DNA of 64,000 bases from Rhodococcus triatomae BKS 15-14 (GTDB taxonomy: Bacteria > Actinomycetota > Actinomycetes > Mycobacteriales > Mycobacteriaceae): NCBI GenBank assembly GCA_000341795.1, contig AODO01000006.1, forward strand, positions 186,001 through 250,000, given 5' to 3'. Shown piece after piece: positions 1 to 8,943 of the stretch (positions are counted from its first letter, which is position 1; the number at the start of each line of letters is the position of its first letter). The notes beneath the pieces are model-generated. The model was not told the origin of the DNA. It saw only the letters and a list, made by a program, of their open reading frames with translations, and made no database searches. The translations under genes and the position numbers were made by a program.

Positions 1-292
1 CGAGCCAGAATCCCACCTCGGCCGCGGACGGGTCCCGGGCACCCAGGCCGATCATCCCGAGGACCGCCCCGTCGCCCGTCCGTCGCACCGCCCAGGTCGG
101 GCTGCGGTCCGCCCAGCCCGAGGGGACGACCGTGCGTACGAAAACCTCGGCGTCCGACCTCGTATAGGGCACGGGCATGGTTGTCCACCGCCCGATCGCC
201 GGGTCCGTACAGAACTCGGCGATCCGGTCGATGTCGGACGGGGTGGGAGGTGTCAGTGCCAGCCCGGTTCCGGCGAGATCCGTGACGATCAT
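1..292 (-). CDS. GNAT acetyltransferase, N-terminal part (partial)
   Basis: The first about 97 codons of a minus-strand gene that runs off the left edge. The N-terminus reads MIVTDLAGTGLALTPPT, followed by segments typical of RimJ/RimL-like acetyltransferases: an early Ile-Gly-x-Trp stretch, then Val-Leu-Gly-Met-Ile-Gly and a late Ala-Glu-Val-Gly-Phe-Trp-Leu strand. These enzymes move an acetyl group from acetyl-CoA to an amine; the substrate cannot be read from this fragment. Its ATG shares one base with the stop of the upstream F420-type oxidoreductase, so the two are probably cotranscribed. The acetyl-CoA loop lies outside the window. Confidence 0.8.
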   Translation of the reverse strand, partial: MIVTDLAGTGLALTPPTPSDIDRIAEFCTDPAIGRWTTMPVPYTRSDAEVFVRTVVPSGWADRSPTWAVRRTGDGAVLGMIGLGARDPSAAEVGFWL

Positions 293-1281
293 CAGTCCGC
301 CAGGGCCGGGATCACCTCGCGTTCGAAGAGTTCGAGCCCGCTCGTGTCGTAGGCGGCCTCCGGGAAGTAGCAGATGCCGTAGGCGAGGCCGCGCTCCTTC
401 AGAGCGGCGAGGTTCGACACGACCTGTTCGGGCGTCCCGACACCGGGCATCCCACGGAAGGCGGCCATCGACGCCTCGGCGAGCTGCTCCCCCGCGTACT
501 GCGCGATCCTGTCCTCGACGGCGGCGAGCCGGTCCTGCACCTCTGCCTCGGTGTCCGCGACGATCACGTTGTAGTTCGCGGAACGGGTGATGGCGTCGAA
601 GTCGGTGCCGACGGCCCGGCAGTGGTCGCGCAGGATGTCGGACTTTCCGGTGAAACCGTCGAGGGTGCCGTCGAAGTTGGTGTACTGCGCGTACTTCGCG
701 GCGATCCTCAGCGTCACCTTCTCGCCTCCGCCGGCGATCCACAGCGGGATGCCGCCGTCCTGCAGCGGCTTCGGCTGCACGATGGCGCCGTCCACCTGGT
801 AGTACTTCCCGTCCAGGGTGGCGCTGCCGGCGGTCCACGCCTGCCGCATGATCTGCACGCCCTCGTCGAGCCGACCGAGCCGTTCCCTCGCGGACGGGAA
901 CCCGTAGCCGTAGGCGCGCCACTCGTGTTCGTACCAACCGCCGCCGATACCCATCTCGACGCGGCCGCCCGAGATCAGGTCCACCGTCGCCGCGACCTTC
1001 GCGAGATAGGCGGGATTGCGGTAGCTCATGGCGGTGCACATCTGCCCGAGCCGGATCGTGGAGGTGACCGCGCCGAGCGCCGACATCAACGACCACGCCT
1101 CGTGGGTGGCCTCCTCGGTGGGTGCGGGAACGGTGTGGAAGTGGTCGTACACCCACGCCGATTCCCACGGCCCGGCCTCCGCACGCAGCGTCAGCCCCTT
1201 CATGACGTTCCACTGGTCGGACGGGTCGATGCCCGTCAGGTCGAGTCGCCAGCCCTGAGGTATGAACATCCCGAATCGCAT
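292..1281 (-). CDS. LLM-class F420-dependent oxidoreductase
   Basis: A 329-residue luciferase-like TIM-barrel protein. It starts MRFGMFIPQGW and carries conserved stretches of the F420-using branch: SAWVYDHFHT near residue 42, RVEMGIGGGWYEHEW near 107, and PLWIAGGGE near 180. Members of this family use reduced coenzyme F420 for hydride transfer to varied small molecules; the substrate here is unknown. The length is normal for the family. The gene is immediately upstream of an acetyltransferase with a 1-base overlap. No recognisable regulator lies in the operon; the next gene upstream is a separate two-component system. Confidence 0.85.
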   Translation of the reverse strand: MRFGMFIPQGWRLDLTGIDPSDQWNVMKGLTLRAEAGPWESAWVYDHFHTVPAPTEEATHEAWSLMSALGAVTSTIRLGQMCTAMSYRNPAYLAKVAATVDLISGGRVEMGIGGGWYEHEWRAYGYGFPSARERLGRLDEGVQIMRQAWTAGSATLDGKYYQVDGAIVQPKPLQDGGIPLWIAGGGEKVTLRIAAKYAQYTNFDGTLDGFTGKSDILRDHCRAVGTDFDAITRSANYNVIVADTEAEVQDRLAAVEDRIAQYAGEQLAEASMAAFRGMPGVGTPEQVVSNLAALKERGLAYGICYFPEAAYDTSGLELFEREVIPALAD

Positions 1282-1409
1282 GTCTCGAACCTAATCGCTG
1301 ACGACGCCGGGGGCACACCGTGGCTCGGCGGCGACGCAGAGCCCGGCCGAACGACTTCCGTCGAATCGTGCTTCACCGCAGCGCGGGCCTCGTCACCACC
1401 CGAGTCGGG

Positions 1410-2069
1410 TCACGCCACCGGCGTGTACTCCTGTTCGGGGCGGCCGGTCGCCCCGTAGCGCAGCTGCACCCGCAGGCGTCCCTTCGCGACCAGCGCCGCC
1501 AGGTATCGCTGGGCGGTCGCCCGGGACACGCCGATCTCGGCGGCCACCTCGGCGGCCGACAGTGGCTGATCGCTTTCGGCGAGCAGGTCCACGATGCGGG
1601 TGCGGGTGACGGACTGTTGAGGAGCGGTGTCCTCGACCTTCGGCGCCGCTCGCAGCGCCGCCAGCGCGCTGTCGATGCGCGACTGGTCGAGGGTGCGGTC
1701 GGCGACCGTCCGCCGGTAGTGCAGGTACGCACCGAGACGACGGGCGAGTTCGGTGTCCGCGAAGGGTTTGACGAGGTACACCAGCGCGCCCGCCGTCATC
1801 GCGTCCCGGACCGCGGCCCCCTCCGACGCCGCGCCGAGAATGAAGGCGTCACAGCGTAGTTCACGCACGAGTTCGATTCCGGATCCGTCCGGGAGGTACA
1901 CGTCCACGAGGGCGAGATCGACGTCGTTCGACCGGATCGCGTCGCGGGCCGCGGCCAGCGTCCCCGCGACCGCGACCACCTCGAAGCCGCCCATCGCCGA
2001 GACGATTCCGGCGTGCAGGTCCGCCACCCGGAAGTCGTCGTCGACGACGAGTACCCGCACCTGCGTCAC
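1410..2069 (-). CDS. Two-component response regulator, CitB/DcuR type
   Basis: A 219-residue response regulator. The receiver domain spans about residues 4-120, with the acidic triad at D10-D12, the likely phospho-acceptor D56 in LALVDVYLPDG, and a switch Lys in VKPF. The C-terminal half contains a winged helix-turn-helix (LSAAEVAAEIGVSRATAQRY) of the kind seen in citrate/fumarate regulators CitB, DctR and DcuR. The start overlaps the stop of the upstream sensor kinase by 4 bases, so the pair is translationally coupled. With a citrate-type transporter adjacent, control of di- or tricarboxylate uptake is the likely role (inference). Confidence 0.9.
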   Translation of the reverse strand: MTQVRVLVVDDDFRVADLHAGIVSAMGGFEVVAVAGTLAAARDAIRSNDVDLALVDVYLPDGSGIELVRELRCDAFILGAASEGAAVRDAMTAGALVYLVKPFADTELARRLGAYLHYRRTVADRTLDQSRIDSALAALRAAPKVEDTAPQQSVTRTRIVDLLAESDQPLSAAEVAAEIGVSRATAQRYLAALVAKGRLRVQLRYGATGRPEQEYTPVA

Positions 2070-3721
2070 GACAGCCCTCCGTTCGACTCGCAGACTCCCG
2101 GCAACGTTGCCACGAAGAGTGCCCCTCCGGTGGGGTTCTCGGCGGTGCGCCGCCCGCCCGGGTCGCCGATCACCACGTCGCCACCGTGCCTGCGTGCCAG
2201 CTGCCGCGTGAGCGCCAACCCGACACCCCGACCGCCGGGCCGGTCACCGGCAGGTTTCGTGGTCACCCCCTCCCGGAACACCTCCTCCGGGTCGACTGCG
2301 AGGCCAGGTCCGGTGTCGCCGACGGTGACGATGAGCGTGCCGGCGTGTTCGACGAGGTCGATCTCCACCTCCGCGGGCCGGGTCGGCGCCGACGTGGCCG
2401 CATCGATCGCGTTGTCGACGAGGTTGCCCACCACCGTGGTGACGTCGACGGGATATGTCAGATGTGAAGGTGCCCAGGTGTTCTCGCCGAGAACCAGGGT
2501 GACGTCACGTTCCCGCGCGTGCGCCGCCTTGGCGATCAGGAACGCACGCAGGTGTGGATCGGCGACGTCCTCTGCCCCGGCGAGTTCGTCGCCGACCTCT
2601 CCCGACCCGACGAGGACTTCGAGAAACTCGGTGGCAGCCGCGGTGTCGCCGCGGGAGAGCAGGCCGTACAGCAGGTGCAGGCGGTTCCCGAACTCGTGCT
2701 GCTGCGCCCGCAGGACAGACCCGATCGCCTGGACGGAGTCGAGTTCGCGGGTGAGGTTCTGTACGTCGGTCCGGTCCCGCACCGACATCACCGTCCCCAG
2801 GTCGTGACCGTCCCGGACGACGCGGCTGGCCATCGCCAGCACCACGCGATCACCGGCCGCCGCGGCGACGGGCTCGTCGTCGGGGTCCGTCATCAACTCG
2901 AGAAGCCTTGGTGTCAATCCGATCTCGTCGATCCGGTCACCGACACCGCCGTGCAGGTCGAGCAGCCGCGCGGCGTCGGCGTTGACGACCGTGACCACCC
3001 CGTTCGCGTCGACACCGACGATCCCCTCCCCCACTCCGTGCAGGACCGCTTCCTGTTCGCGCACGAGCTGGGCGAGCTGTTCCGGCTCCAGCCCGAGGGT
3101 CAGCTTCTTCCAGCGCGCCGCGAGCAGGGCCGACCCGACCACCCCTGCGCCGAGGGCGAGCGCGACCACCAACGCGGCCCAGCGGAGGTCGGACCAGAGT
3201 TCTGCGCCGACCTCCGCGGTCGAGATCCCGACGCTGACCTCTCCGACGACCCCGTCGGCGTCCGGTGCGAGCACCGGCACCTTGGCCCGCACCGAGTCGC
3301 CGAGGGTGCCGCGCTCGCGCACCACGACCTCCGCACCGGAGAGTGCCGTCGGGTCGGTACTGACCCGCAGCCCCAGCCGACCCGGATCCGGATGCGCGAG
3401 TCGCAGGCCCTTCTCGTCCGTGACGACGACGAACAGTGCGCCGGTCGCGGCGCGCGTCGACTCCGCGGCCTCCTGGACCGCGGAGACGGCGAGTTCCTCG
3501 TTTCCCGGGGCGACGACCCCGTCGTCGGCGGCCGCGAACCGCGTGACATCGGCGCGCACGTCGGGATCGGCGGCGACGGTCCGGGCGATGGCGAGTGCAC
3601 GCTGCCCGTGCTCGTCGGTGACGCGGTCCTGGGTGGTGGTGGCGAAGAACCCGAACCCGACGCCCAGCGCGACCGCGACGACACCGCTCTGCAACAGCAG
3701 GACCTGAGTCCGCAGCCTCAC
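2066..3721 (-). CDS. Sensor histidine kinase, CitA/DcuS type
   Basis: A 551-residue membrane kinase. A first transmembrane segment lies near residues 8-27, followed by an extracytoplasmic sensor domain and a second transmembrane segment near 180-202. A PAS-like region follows (VLHGVGEGIVGVDANGVVTV), then the dimerisation helix with the phospho-acceptor His in QQHEFGNRLHLLYGL. The ATPase domain has an N-box, a DTGPGL G1 box and a GRGVGLAL G2 box. This architecture matches CitA/DcuS sensors of external carboxylates. It precedes and overlaps its response regulator and lies downstream of the CitMHS transporter. Confidence 0.9.
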   Translation of the reverse strand: MRLRTQVLLLQSGVVAVALGVGFGFFATTTQDRVTDEHGQRALAIARTVAADPDVRADVTRFAAADDGVVAPGNEELAVSAVQEAAESTRAATGALFVVVTDEKGLRLAHPDPGRLGLRVSTDPTALSGAEVVVRERGTLGDSVRAKVPVLAPDADGVVGEVSVGISTAEVGAELWSDLRWAALVVALALGAGVVGSALLAARWKKLTLGLEPEQLAQLVREQEAVLHGVGEGIVGVDANGVVTVVNADAARLLDLHGGVGDRIDEIGLTPRLLELMTDPDDEPVAAAAGDRVVLAMASRVVRDGHDLGTVMSVRDRTDVQNLTRELDSVQAIGSVLRAQQHEFGNRLHLLYGLLSRGDTAAATEFLEVLVGSGEVGDELAGAEDVADPHLRAFLIAKAAHARERDVTLVLGENTWAPSHLTYPVDVTTVVGNLVDNAIDAATSAPTRPAEVEIDLVEHAGTLIVTVGDTGPGLAVDPEEVFREGVTTKPAGDRPGGRGVGLALTRQLARRHGGDVVIGDPGGRRTAENPTGGALFVATLPGVCESNGGLS

Positions 3722-3774
3722 GTTCGCTCCCGGCGGGTCATGTCACCAGTCTGCACCGCGATGCACCGCCCGCG

Positions 3775-3833
3775 CGGTTCCCTGATGTCACATGTGGTCA
3801 CTTCACGTACCCCGGTGTGACATCAGGGAACCG
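3775..3833 (-). terminator. 18-bp perfect hairpin between transporter and sensor kinase
   Basis: The arms 3775-3792 and 3816-3833 are perfect inverted repeats (outer bases CGGTTCCCTGATGTCACA) with a 23-base loop. The hairpin begins a few bases after the transporter stop codon, so it can end that transcript before the kinase gene. No T-run follows, and the loop contains a further GTGGTCAC/GTG-rich sequence. An operator role for the response regulator is therefore an alternative. Confidence 0.6.
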
Positions 3834-3841
3834 GCACCGGA

Positions 3842-5260
3842 TCAGCCGAGCGGGATCTGGCCGAGCAGAACGCCGACCACGAGCATCGCGATCGAGACGA
3901 TCGTCGCCCGCCACAGCACCTTCTTGTGGTGGTCGGCGAGGGAGACGCCGGCCAGGGTAACGAGCAGCAGGATCGCGGGAACCAGCGGGCTCTGCATGTG
4001 CACCGGCTGCCCGGTGATCGACGCCCGCGCCATCTCGACCGGCTCGATGCCGTACGTCGCGGCGGTCTCGGTGAGCACCGGCAGCACCCCGAAGTAGAAC
4101 GCGTCGTTCGTCATGAAGAACGTGAGCGGGATGCTGAGCAGGCCGGTGATGACGGCCAGGAACGGACCGAGGGCGTCGGGAATGATCCCGGTCAGCCACG
4201 TCGCCATCGCCTCGACCATGCCGGTGCCCTGGAACACGCCGGTCAGCACCGCGGCGGCGAACACCATCGCGACGACGGAGACGATGCTCGACGAGTGCCG
4301 GGCGATGGCCGCCGACTGGTCGGCGACGCGAGGGAAGTTGACGGCGAGGGCGATGCCCGCGGCGATCATGAACAGCACCGGGATCGGGACGACGTCCATG
4401 CCGAGGACGACGAGCAGTGCGACGGTGAGTGCCGCGTTGAACCAGAGCAGGCGAGGCCGCAGGGTGTCGCGGTCGGGGTCGAGTCCGCCGGTCAGCTGAC
4501 CGACCTCGCCGCGACCCGAGTCGCCGGAGTCGCCACCGGTGCCGCCGTCACCCGCAGACCCGGTACCTCCGGAGCCGGTGCCGGACCCGACGCTCCATCC
4601 GCGTGAACCGGCCGCGGCGAGCAGCGGCTCGGACGTGAGAACCAGCGATCCGATCCGGCGACGCTCCATGAGACCGAGGTGCACGGAGAACAACAACACG
4701 ATGACGAGACCCGCGATCAGCGACGGGATCATCGGGACGAACACGTCGGAGGGCGACAGCCCGAGGGCGCTCGCGGCACGCACGGTGGGACCACCCCACG
4801 GGATGATGTTCATCGTGCCGTTCGCCAGGCCCGCGACGACGGTCAGGACGACGGGACTCACGCCGAGCTTCAGGTACAGCGGCAGCAACGCGGAGGTGGT
4901 GATGATGAACGTCGTCGAACCGTCGCCGTCGAGGGAGACGACCATCGCGAGGACCGCGGTGCCGACGACCAGCTTCGCGGGGTCGTTCCCCACCAGCTTC
5001 AGGATCAGTTTCACCAGTGGGTCGAACAGTCCGACGTCGATCATGATCCCGAAGAAGATGATCGCGAAGAACAGCAGTGCCGCGGTCGGTGCGAGGGACT
5101 TGACCGCGTCGATGATCATGTCGCCGATCTCGGTGCCCGCTCCCGCGAACAGTCCGAACGCCACCGGAACGAGGATCAGACCGACGACGGGTGTGGCCCG
5201 TTTCGCCAGGATCAGATACATGAATGTGGCGACCATCAGGAAGCCCAGTGCTACGAGCAT
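3842..5260 (-). CDS. CitMHS family citrate/metal symporter
   Basis: A 472-residue polytopic membrane protein with about 11-12 hydrophobic segments. It opens MLVALGFLMVATFMYLILAK and includes the conserved loop SLDGDGSTTFIITTSALLPL and the motif IIPWGGPTVRAAS, both characteristic of the CitMHS family. These proteins import citrate, usually as a complex with a divalent metal, with protons. A Gly/Ser-rich cytoplasmic linker lies near residues 220-255, in the middle of the protein. The adjacent CitA/CitB-type two-component system is the likely regulator. The gene has its own upstream region of about 130 bases after the terminator of the MFS gene, with a CCACATGTGG palindrome in it. Confidence 0.88.
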   Translation of the reverse strand: MLVALGFLMVATFMYLILAKRATPVVGLILVPVAFGLFAGAGTEIGDMIIDAVKSLAPTAALLFFAIIFFGIMIDVGLFDPLVKLILKLVGNDPAKLVVGTAVLAMVVSLDGDGSTTFIITTSALLPLYLKLGVSPVVLTVVAGLANGTMNIIPWGGPTVRAASALGLSPSDVFVPMIPSLIAGLVIVLLFSVHLGLMERRRIGSLVLTSEPLLAAAGSRGWSVGSGTGSGGTGSAGDGGTGGDSGDSGRGEVGQLTGGLDPDRDTLRPRLLWFNAALTVALLVVLGMDVVPIPVLFMIAAGIALAVNFPRVADQSAAIARHSSSIVSVVAMVFAAAVLTGVFQGTGMVEAMATWLTGIIPDALGPFLAVITGLLSIPLTFFMTNDAFYFGVLPVLTETAATYGIEPVEMARASITGQPVHMQSPLVPAILLLVTLAGVSLADHHKKVLWRATIVSIAMLVVGVLLGQIPLG

Positions 5261-5393
5261 CGTTGCCCACCTTCTCGGTTCGGTCCGTGGCTGCGACCTC
5301 GGCGGGAGGCGGCGTCACGGTTTCGAGAAAGTGTGGGACAGGCCACATGTGGGTCGCGCGGTTGCGTGCGATAGCCGCCTTCTGCGCATTCTG

Positions 5394-5423
5394 CTCACCC
5401 CGCGGCTGGGTGCGCGGGGTGAG
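5394..5423 (-). terminator. Terminator hairpin of the sulfur operon
   Basis: A perfect 11-bp stem (CTCACCCCGCG with its complement) and an 8-base loop lie 5 bases after the stop of the MFS gene on the minus strand. A pronounced T-run is absent, as is usual in high-GC actinobacteria. Confidence 0.7.
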
Positions 5424-5428
5424 CGGAA

Positions 5429-6682
5429 CTAGGCGTCGGTGACGACGTCGACGGTCGGGGTCGGGATTCGCTCGCCGGACGTCTCGGGCACCACGGGCGG
5501 CGGCCACGGTACGTATCGCGGAATGTAGCGGGCGAGCAGTCCCGCGCCGGCGACGGCCGAGCCGGCGAGCGCGAAGATGGCTCCGCCCAACGGGATCGTC
5601 GTCGTCAGCAGGCCGATGGCGAGCGGTCCGGCGAACATTCCGCTGTCGTGCGTCAGACGCCACGCTGCGAGGAACTCGGCCCGGGTGGCCGGTGGGGCGA
5701 TGTCCGCGCCGAGGGTCATGATGACGCCGTTGCCGAATCCGTTTCCGACGCCGAGCACGACTGCGGCGACCGCGAACGACGTCAGGTCGTCCGTCAGTGG
5801 GATCGCGGCGTATGCGATGCCGAGGACGAGCAGGGACGGCACCGCGACGAAACTCCTGCCGAAGCGGTCCATCAGCCGGCCCGCCGGATACGAGCAGAGC
5901 AGGTCGACGGCCGAACTCAACGCGAACACCAGGCTGACCTGGGTGGCGTCGAGGCCGATGTGCACCGCCCACAGTGGGAGCACCGCGTCGCGAGAGGCGC
6001 GCGCGGCCCCCATCAGCAGCGACCCCGAGCCGAGGGTGGACAGCAGACGCCGGTGTCTCGTGACGATGGCAGGCAACGTCACGTGGGTGGGTTTCGCGCC
6101 CGGCTCGATGTCCGGCCGTGGAATGTCGGGGACCCGCGCCATCAACCACCCGGACACGAGGATCGCGACGAACTGGACCACGAAGCCGCCCCGGGTGCCG
6201 AGGACGACGATGGTGCCCGCACCGATCAGCGGCCCGATGAAGAAGCCGAGACGCCACATCGCCGCGAACGCCGACATCGCGCGTGCTCGTGCGTGCAACG
6301 GGACGGCCTCCGCGAGATAGCTCTGGCGTGCCAGCCCCCACACGGCGTTCGCGAGACCCGTCATGACGGCGCCGACGGCGAGCATCCACGGCGTCGTGGA
6401 CAGCAGCGCGACGAGGACGCCTGCGGCGCCGAGGAGGCTGCCACCGATGATGGAGCGACGTTCCCCGAACACGGCGACGAGCCGGCCGGCGGGCAGATCG
6501 CCGATGACGGCTCCCAACCCGACGGCGGCGACGATCAGCCCGGAGACAGCCAGGGAGGCACCCATGTCGTGGGCGACGAGCGCGATGACCGGGGCGCCCG
6601 CTCCCTGACCGATCCCGAAGATCGCCGCGGGCACGAAGACCGTGCCGACGAACGGCCGGAGCGGCGACGGACTCCGTGTCAT
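5429..6682 (-). CDS. MFS transporter, last gene of the sulfur operon
   Basis: A 417-residue major facilitator protein with twelve predicted membrane segments. A typical loop 2-3 motif appears as GDLPAGRLVAVFGERR and its counterpart in the second half as CSYPAGRLMDRFGRSF. I chose the ATG at 6682, which gives MTRSPSPLRPFVG, because upstream in-frame codons are Arg/Pro-rich and this ATG overlaps the stop of the preceding monooxygenase as ATGA. The transported compound is unknown; the operon suggests an organosulfur compound or a desulfurisation product (inference). Confidence 0.85.
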   Translation of the reverse strand: MTRSPSPLRPFVGTVFVPAAIFGIGQGAGAPVIALVAHDMGASLAVSGLIVAAVGLGAVIGDLPAGRLVAVFGERRSIIGGSLLGAAGVLVALLSTTPWMLAVGAVMTGLANAVWGLARQSYLAEAVPLHARARAMSAFAAMWRLGFFIGPLIGAGTIVVLGTRGGFVVQFVAILVSGWLMARVPDIPRPDIEPGAKPTHVTLPAIVTRHRRLLSTLGSGSLLMGAARASRDAVLPLWAVHIGLDATQVSLVFALSSAVDLLCSYPAGRLMDRFGRSFVAVPSLLVLGIAYAAIPLTDDLTSFAVAAVVLGVGNGFGNGVIMTLGADIAPPATRAEFLAAWRLTHDSGMFAGPLAIGLLTTTIPLGGAIFALAGSAVAGAGLLARYIPRYVPWPPPVVPETSGERIPTPTVDVVTDA

Positions 6683-8028
6683 GCGCTCACATCGTGGGCG
6701 AGCTCTTCCGTGAACCGGTTGCCCGGGTCTCCGAGCCCGTAGTGACCGCGCAGCGTGTCGGTGGTGTACTCGGTGCGGAACAGTCCACGTTCCTGGAGGA
6801 TCGGGACGACCCGGTCGACGAAGTCGTCGAGTCCACCGGGAAGGTACGGCGGCATGATGTTGAAGCCGTCCGCGGCGCCCTTCTCGAACCACGTCTGCAG
6901 TTCGTCGGCGATCTGCTCGGGCGTGCCCGCGAAGGTGCGGTGACCGCGACCGCCCCCGAGCAGTCCGATCAGTTCCCGCACCGTCAGGTCACCGTTCGCG
7001 GCGAGATCCTTGACGAGTTGGTACCGGCTCTTGTTGCCCTCGATCTCGTCGAGCGGGGGCAGCGGCGGGAGCGGTGCGTCGAGGGCGTGCTCGGTGAGGT
7101 CGACGCCGAGCATCGTCGACAGCTGGCGGAGCGCGTACTCGGGCGAGATGAGGTCGGTGAACGAGCGCTCCAACTCCTCCGCCTCCTCCTGCGTGTCCGC
7201 GATGAACGGAACGATGCCCGGCAGCACCTTCAGCTGGTCCGCGGAACGCCCGTGCGCGACCACGCGGGCTTTGAGATCGCGGTAGAACTGCTGCCCTTCG
7301 GCCAGGGTGCGTTGCGCCGTGAACACGGCCTCCGCGTAGCGGGCGGCGAATTCCTTCCCGGACTCGGACGACCCGGCCTGCACCAGCAGCGGCCGGCCCT
7401 GTGCGGACCGCGGCGAGTTCAGCGGCCCCTTCACCCGGAACCGTTCGCCCGCGTGGTCGACGGTGTGCACGCGGTCCGGGTCGGCGAAGATTCCGGACTC
7501 CTCGTCCAGAACGACCGCCCCGTCCTCCCAGCTGTCCCACAGCGCGAGGGTGACGTCGACGAACTCCTCGGCCCGCTCGTATCGCCCGCGGTGCGCGGGG
7601 ATGCCGTCGACACCGAAGTTGGCGGCCTCGTCCGCGCCTGCCGAGGTTACGATGTTCCAACCGGCTCGGCCACGGCTGATGTGATCGAGCGAGGTGAACT
7701 TGCGCGCCAGGTTGTACGGGTCGCTGTAGCTGGTCGACGCGGTCGCGATCAGGCCGATCCGCTCGGTCGCGACGGCGATCGCGGACAGCAGCGTCACCGG
7801 TTCGAACACGGCGAGAGCGTTGTGCTTGATGCGCGGTCCGACGGCAAGCCCGTCGGCGAAGAACACCGAGTCGAGCTTGCCGCGTTCGGCGATCCGCCCG
7901 AGCTCCTGGAAGTGCGCGACATCGAGTACCCGATGCGCCTCGGTGCGCGGGTGACGCCACGCGGCCTCGTGGTGACCGACGCCCATCAGGAAGGCGTTGA
8001 GGTGGAACTGCCGGGAATTCTGTGACAT
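6679..8028 (-). CDS. FMNH2-dependent monooxygenase, NtaA/SnaA/DszA family
   Basis: A 449-residue flavin monooxygenase of the NtaA/SnaA/SoxA(DszA) group. Characteristic segments include RQFHLNAFLMGVGHHEAAWR at the N-terminus, SYSDPYNLARKFTSLDHISR, GRAGWNIVTS, and PLLVQAGSSESGKEFAARYA. These two-component enzymes take reduced FMN from a separate reductase and oxidise sulfones, sulfonates or aminoacetates. Its place behind SsuABC-type transport genes and a Cys-rich leader favours release of sulfur from an organic compound. No flavin reductase gene is in the operon. The start follows the permease by 39 bases. Confidence 0.88.
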   Translation of the reverse strand: MSQNSRQFHLNAFLMGVGHHEAAWRHPRTEAHRVLDVAHFQELGRIAERGKLDSVFFADGLAVGPRIKHNALAVFEPVTLLSAIAVATERIGLIATASTSYSDPYNLARKFTSLDHISRGRAGWNIVTSAGADEAANFGVDGIPAHRGRYERAEEFVDVTLALWDSWEDGAVVLDEESGIFADPDRVHTVDHAGERFRVKGPLNSPRSAQGRPLLVQAGSSESGKEFAARYAEAVFTAQRTLAEGQQFYRDLKARVVAHGRSADQLKVLPGIVPFIADTQEEAEELERSFTDLISPEYALRQLSTMLGVDLTEHALDAPLPPLPPLDEIEGNKSRYQLVKDLAANGDLTVRELIGLLGGGRGHRTFAGTPEQIADELQTWFEKGAADGFNIMPPYLPGGLDDFVDRVVPILQERGLFRTEYTTDTLRGHYGLGDPGNRFTEELAHDVSA

Positions 8029-8067
8029 GACAGGTGCTTTCGTGGTGGGAGCGACGGATGCCTGGCG

Positions 8068-8943
8068 TCAGACGCGCCAGCGGGACAGTCGACGTTCGAT
8101 CAGGACGAGGATCGCGTTGATGGTCAGACCGAGGATCGAGATGGCGACGATGCCCGCGTACATGTTCGGGATCTGGAAGTTGAACTGGGACGCGGTGATC
8201 AGGTACCCCAGGCCGGCCTTGGCTCCGACCATCTCGGCGGCGATGAGGACGAGGATCGACGACGCCGCCGCCATGCGGACACCGGTGAAGATGGTGGGGA
8301 CCGCGGCGGGCAGGACGACCTTCTGGAACAGTCGGAGCGGCGAGAGACCGAGCGACGAAGCGGATTTGATCAGCAGCGGGTCGACGGTACGGACACCGGA
8401 GATCGTGTTCAGGAGAATCGGGAAGGTGCAGGCGTAGATCACCAGCGCGACCTTCGACTCTTCACCGATGCCCAGGATCAGGATGAACACCGGGAGCAGC
8501 GCCAGCGCAGCGGTGTTGCGGAACAGTTCGAGGATCGGGTTGAGGAAGTCCGACACCGGCCGGTACCAGGCGATCGCGATGCCGAGGGGGATCGCGACGG
8601 CCACCGCCACCGAGAAGCCGATCAGCGCGCGGGAGAGGCTGGCGGACACGTGCTTCCACAGCTCACCGCTCTGGGACAGGTCGACGACCGCGCCGATCAC
8701 CGTACTGAACGGGGGCAGGAACACCTCGTCGACCAGACCGACCCGGGGTGCGATCTCCCACAACGCGAGGAAGGCGATGATCGCGACGAGCGGCTTGGCA
8801 ATCCTCCAGAGGAAGGGACCGATCGCCGCACCTGCCCGCTTGACCGAACCCGGATCACGGTGCCCGGGCGCCCGCGCCGGCGTCTCCGGGAGGGCGGGTG
8901 GGGTGGCAAGGGGAGCATCGGGCGAGATCAGCGCGCTAGACAT
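8068..8943 (-). CDS. ABC transporter permease, SsuC/TauC type
   Basis: A 291-residue inner-membrane permease with six predicted membrane segments. The conserved cytoplasmic loop that contacts the ATPase reads IKSASSLGLSPLRLFQKVVL, with the familiar pattern of nitrate/sulfonate/taurine permeases (Ala-x-x-x-Gly-like loop before LPAAVPTIFTGVR). An N-terminal Pro-rich cytoplasmic extension of about 45 residues precedes the first membrane segment. Its start overlaps the ATPase stop by 8 bases. It would form the channel of a sulfonate-type importer with the neighbouring ATPase and lipoprotein. Confidence 0.9.
   Translation of the reverse strand: MSSALISPDAPLATPPALPETPARAPGHRDPGSVKRAGAAIGPFLWRIAKPLVAIIAFLALWEIAPRVGLVDEVFLPPFSTVIGAVVDLSQSGELWKHVSASLSRALIGFSVAVAVAIPLGIAIAWYRPVSDFLNPILELFRNTAALALLPVFILILGIGEESKVALVIYACTFPILLNTISGVRTVDPLLIKSASSLGLSPLRLFQKVVLPAAVPTIFTGVRMAAASSILVLIAAEMVGAKAGLGYLITASQFNFQIPNMYAGIVAISILGLTINAILVLIERRLSRWRV

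Noticed and set aside
4548-6389. 613-codon open frame opposite and across the citrate transporter and MFS genes
   Set aside because: It lies in another frame of the same strand, is Arg/Pro-rich throughout and matches no protein; it is a high-GC shadow of real genes.
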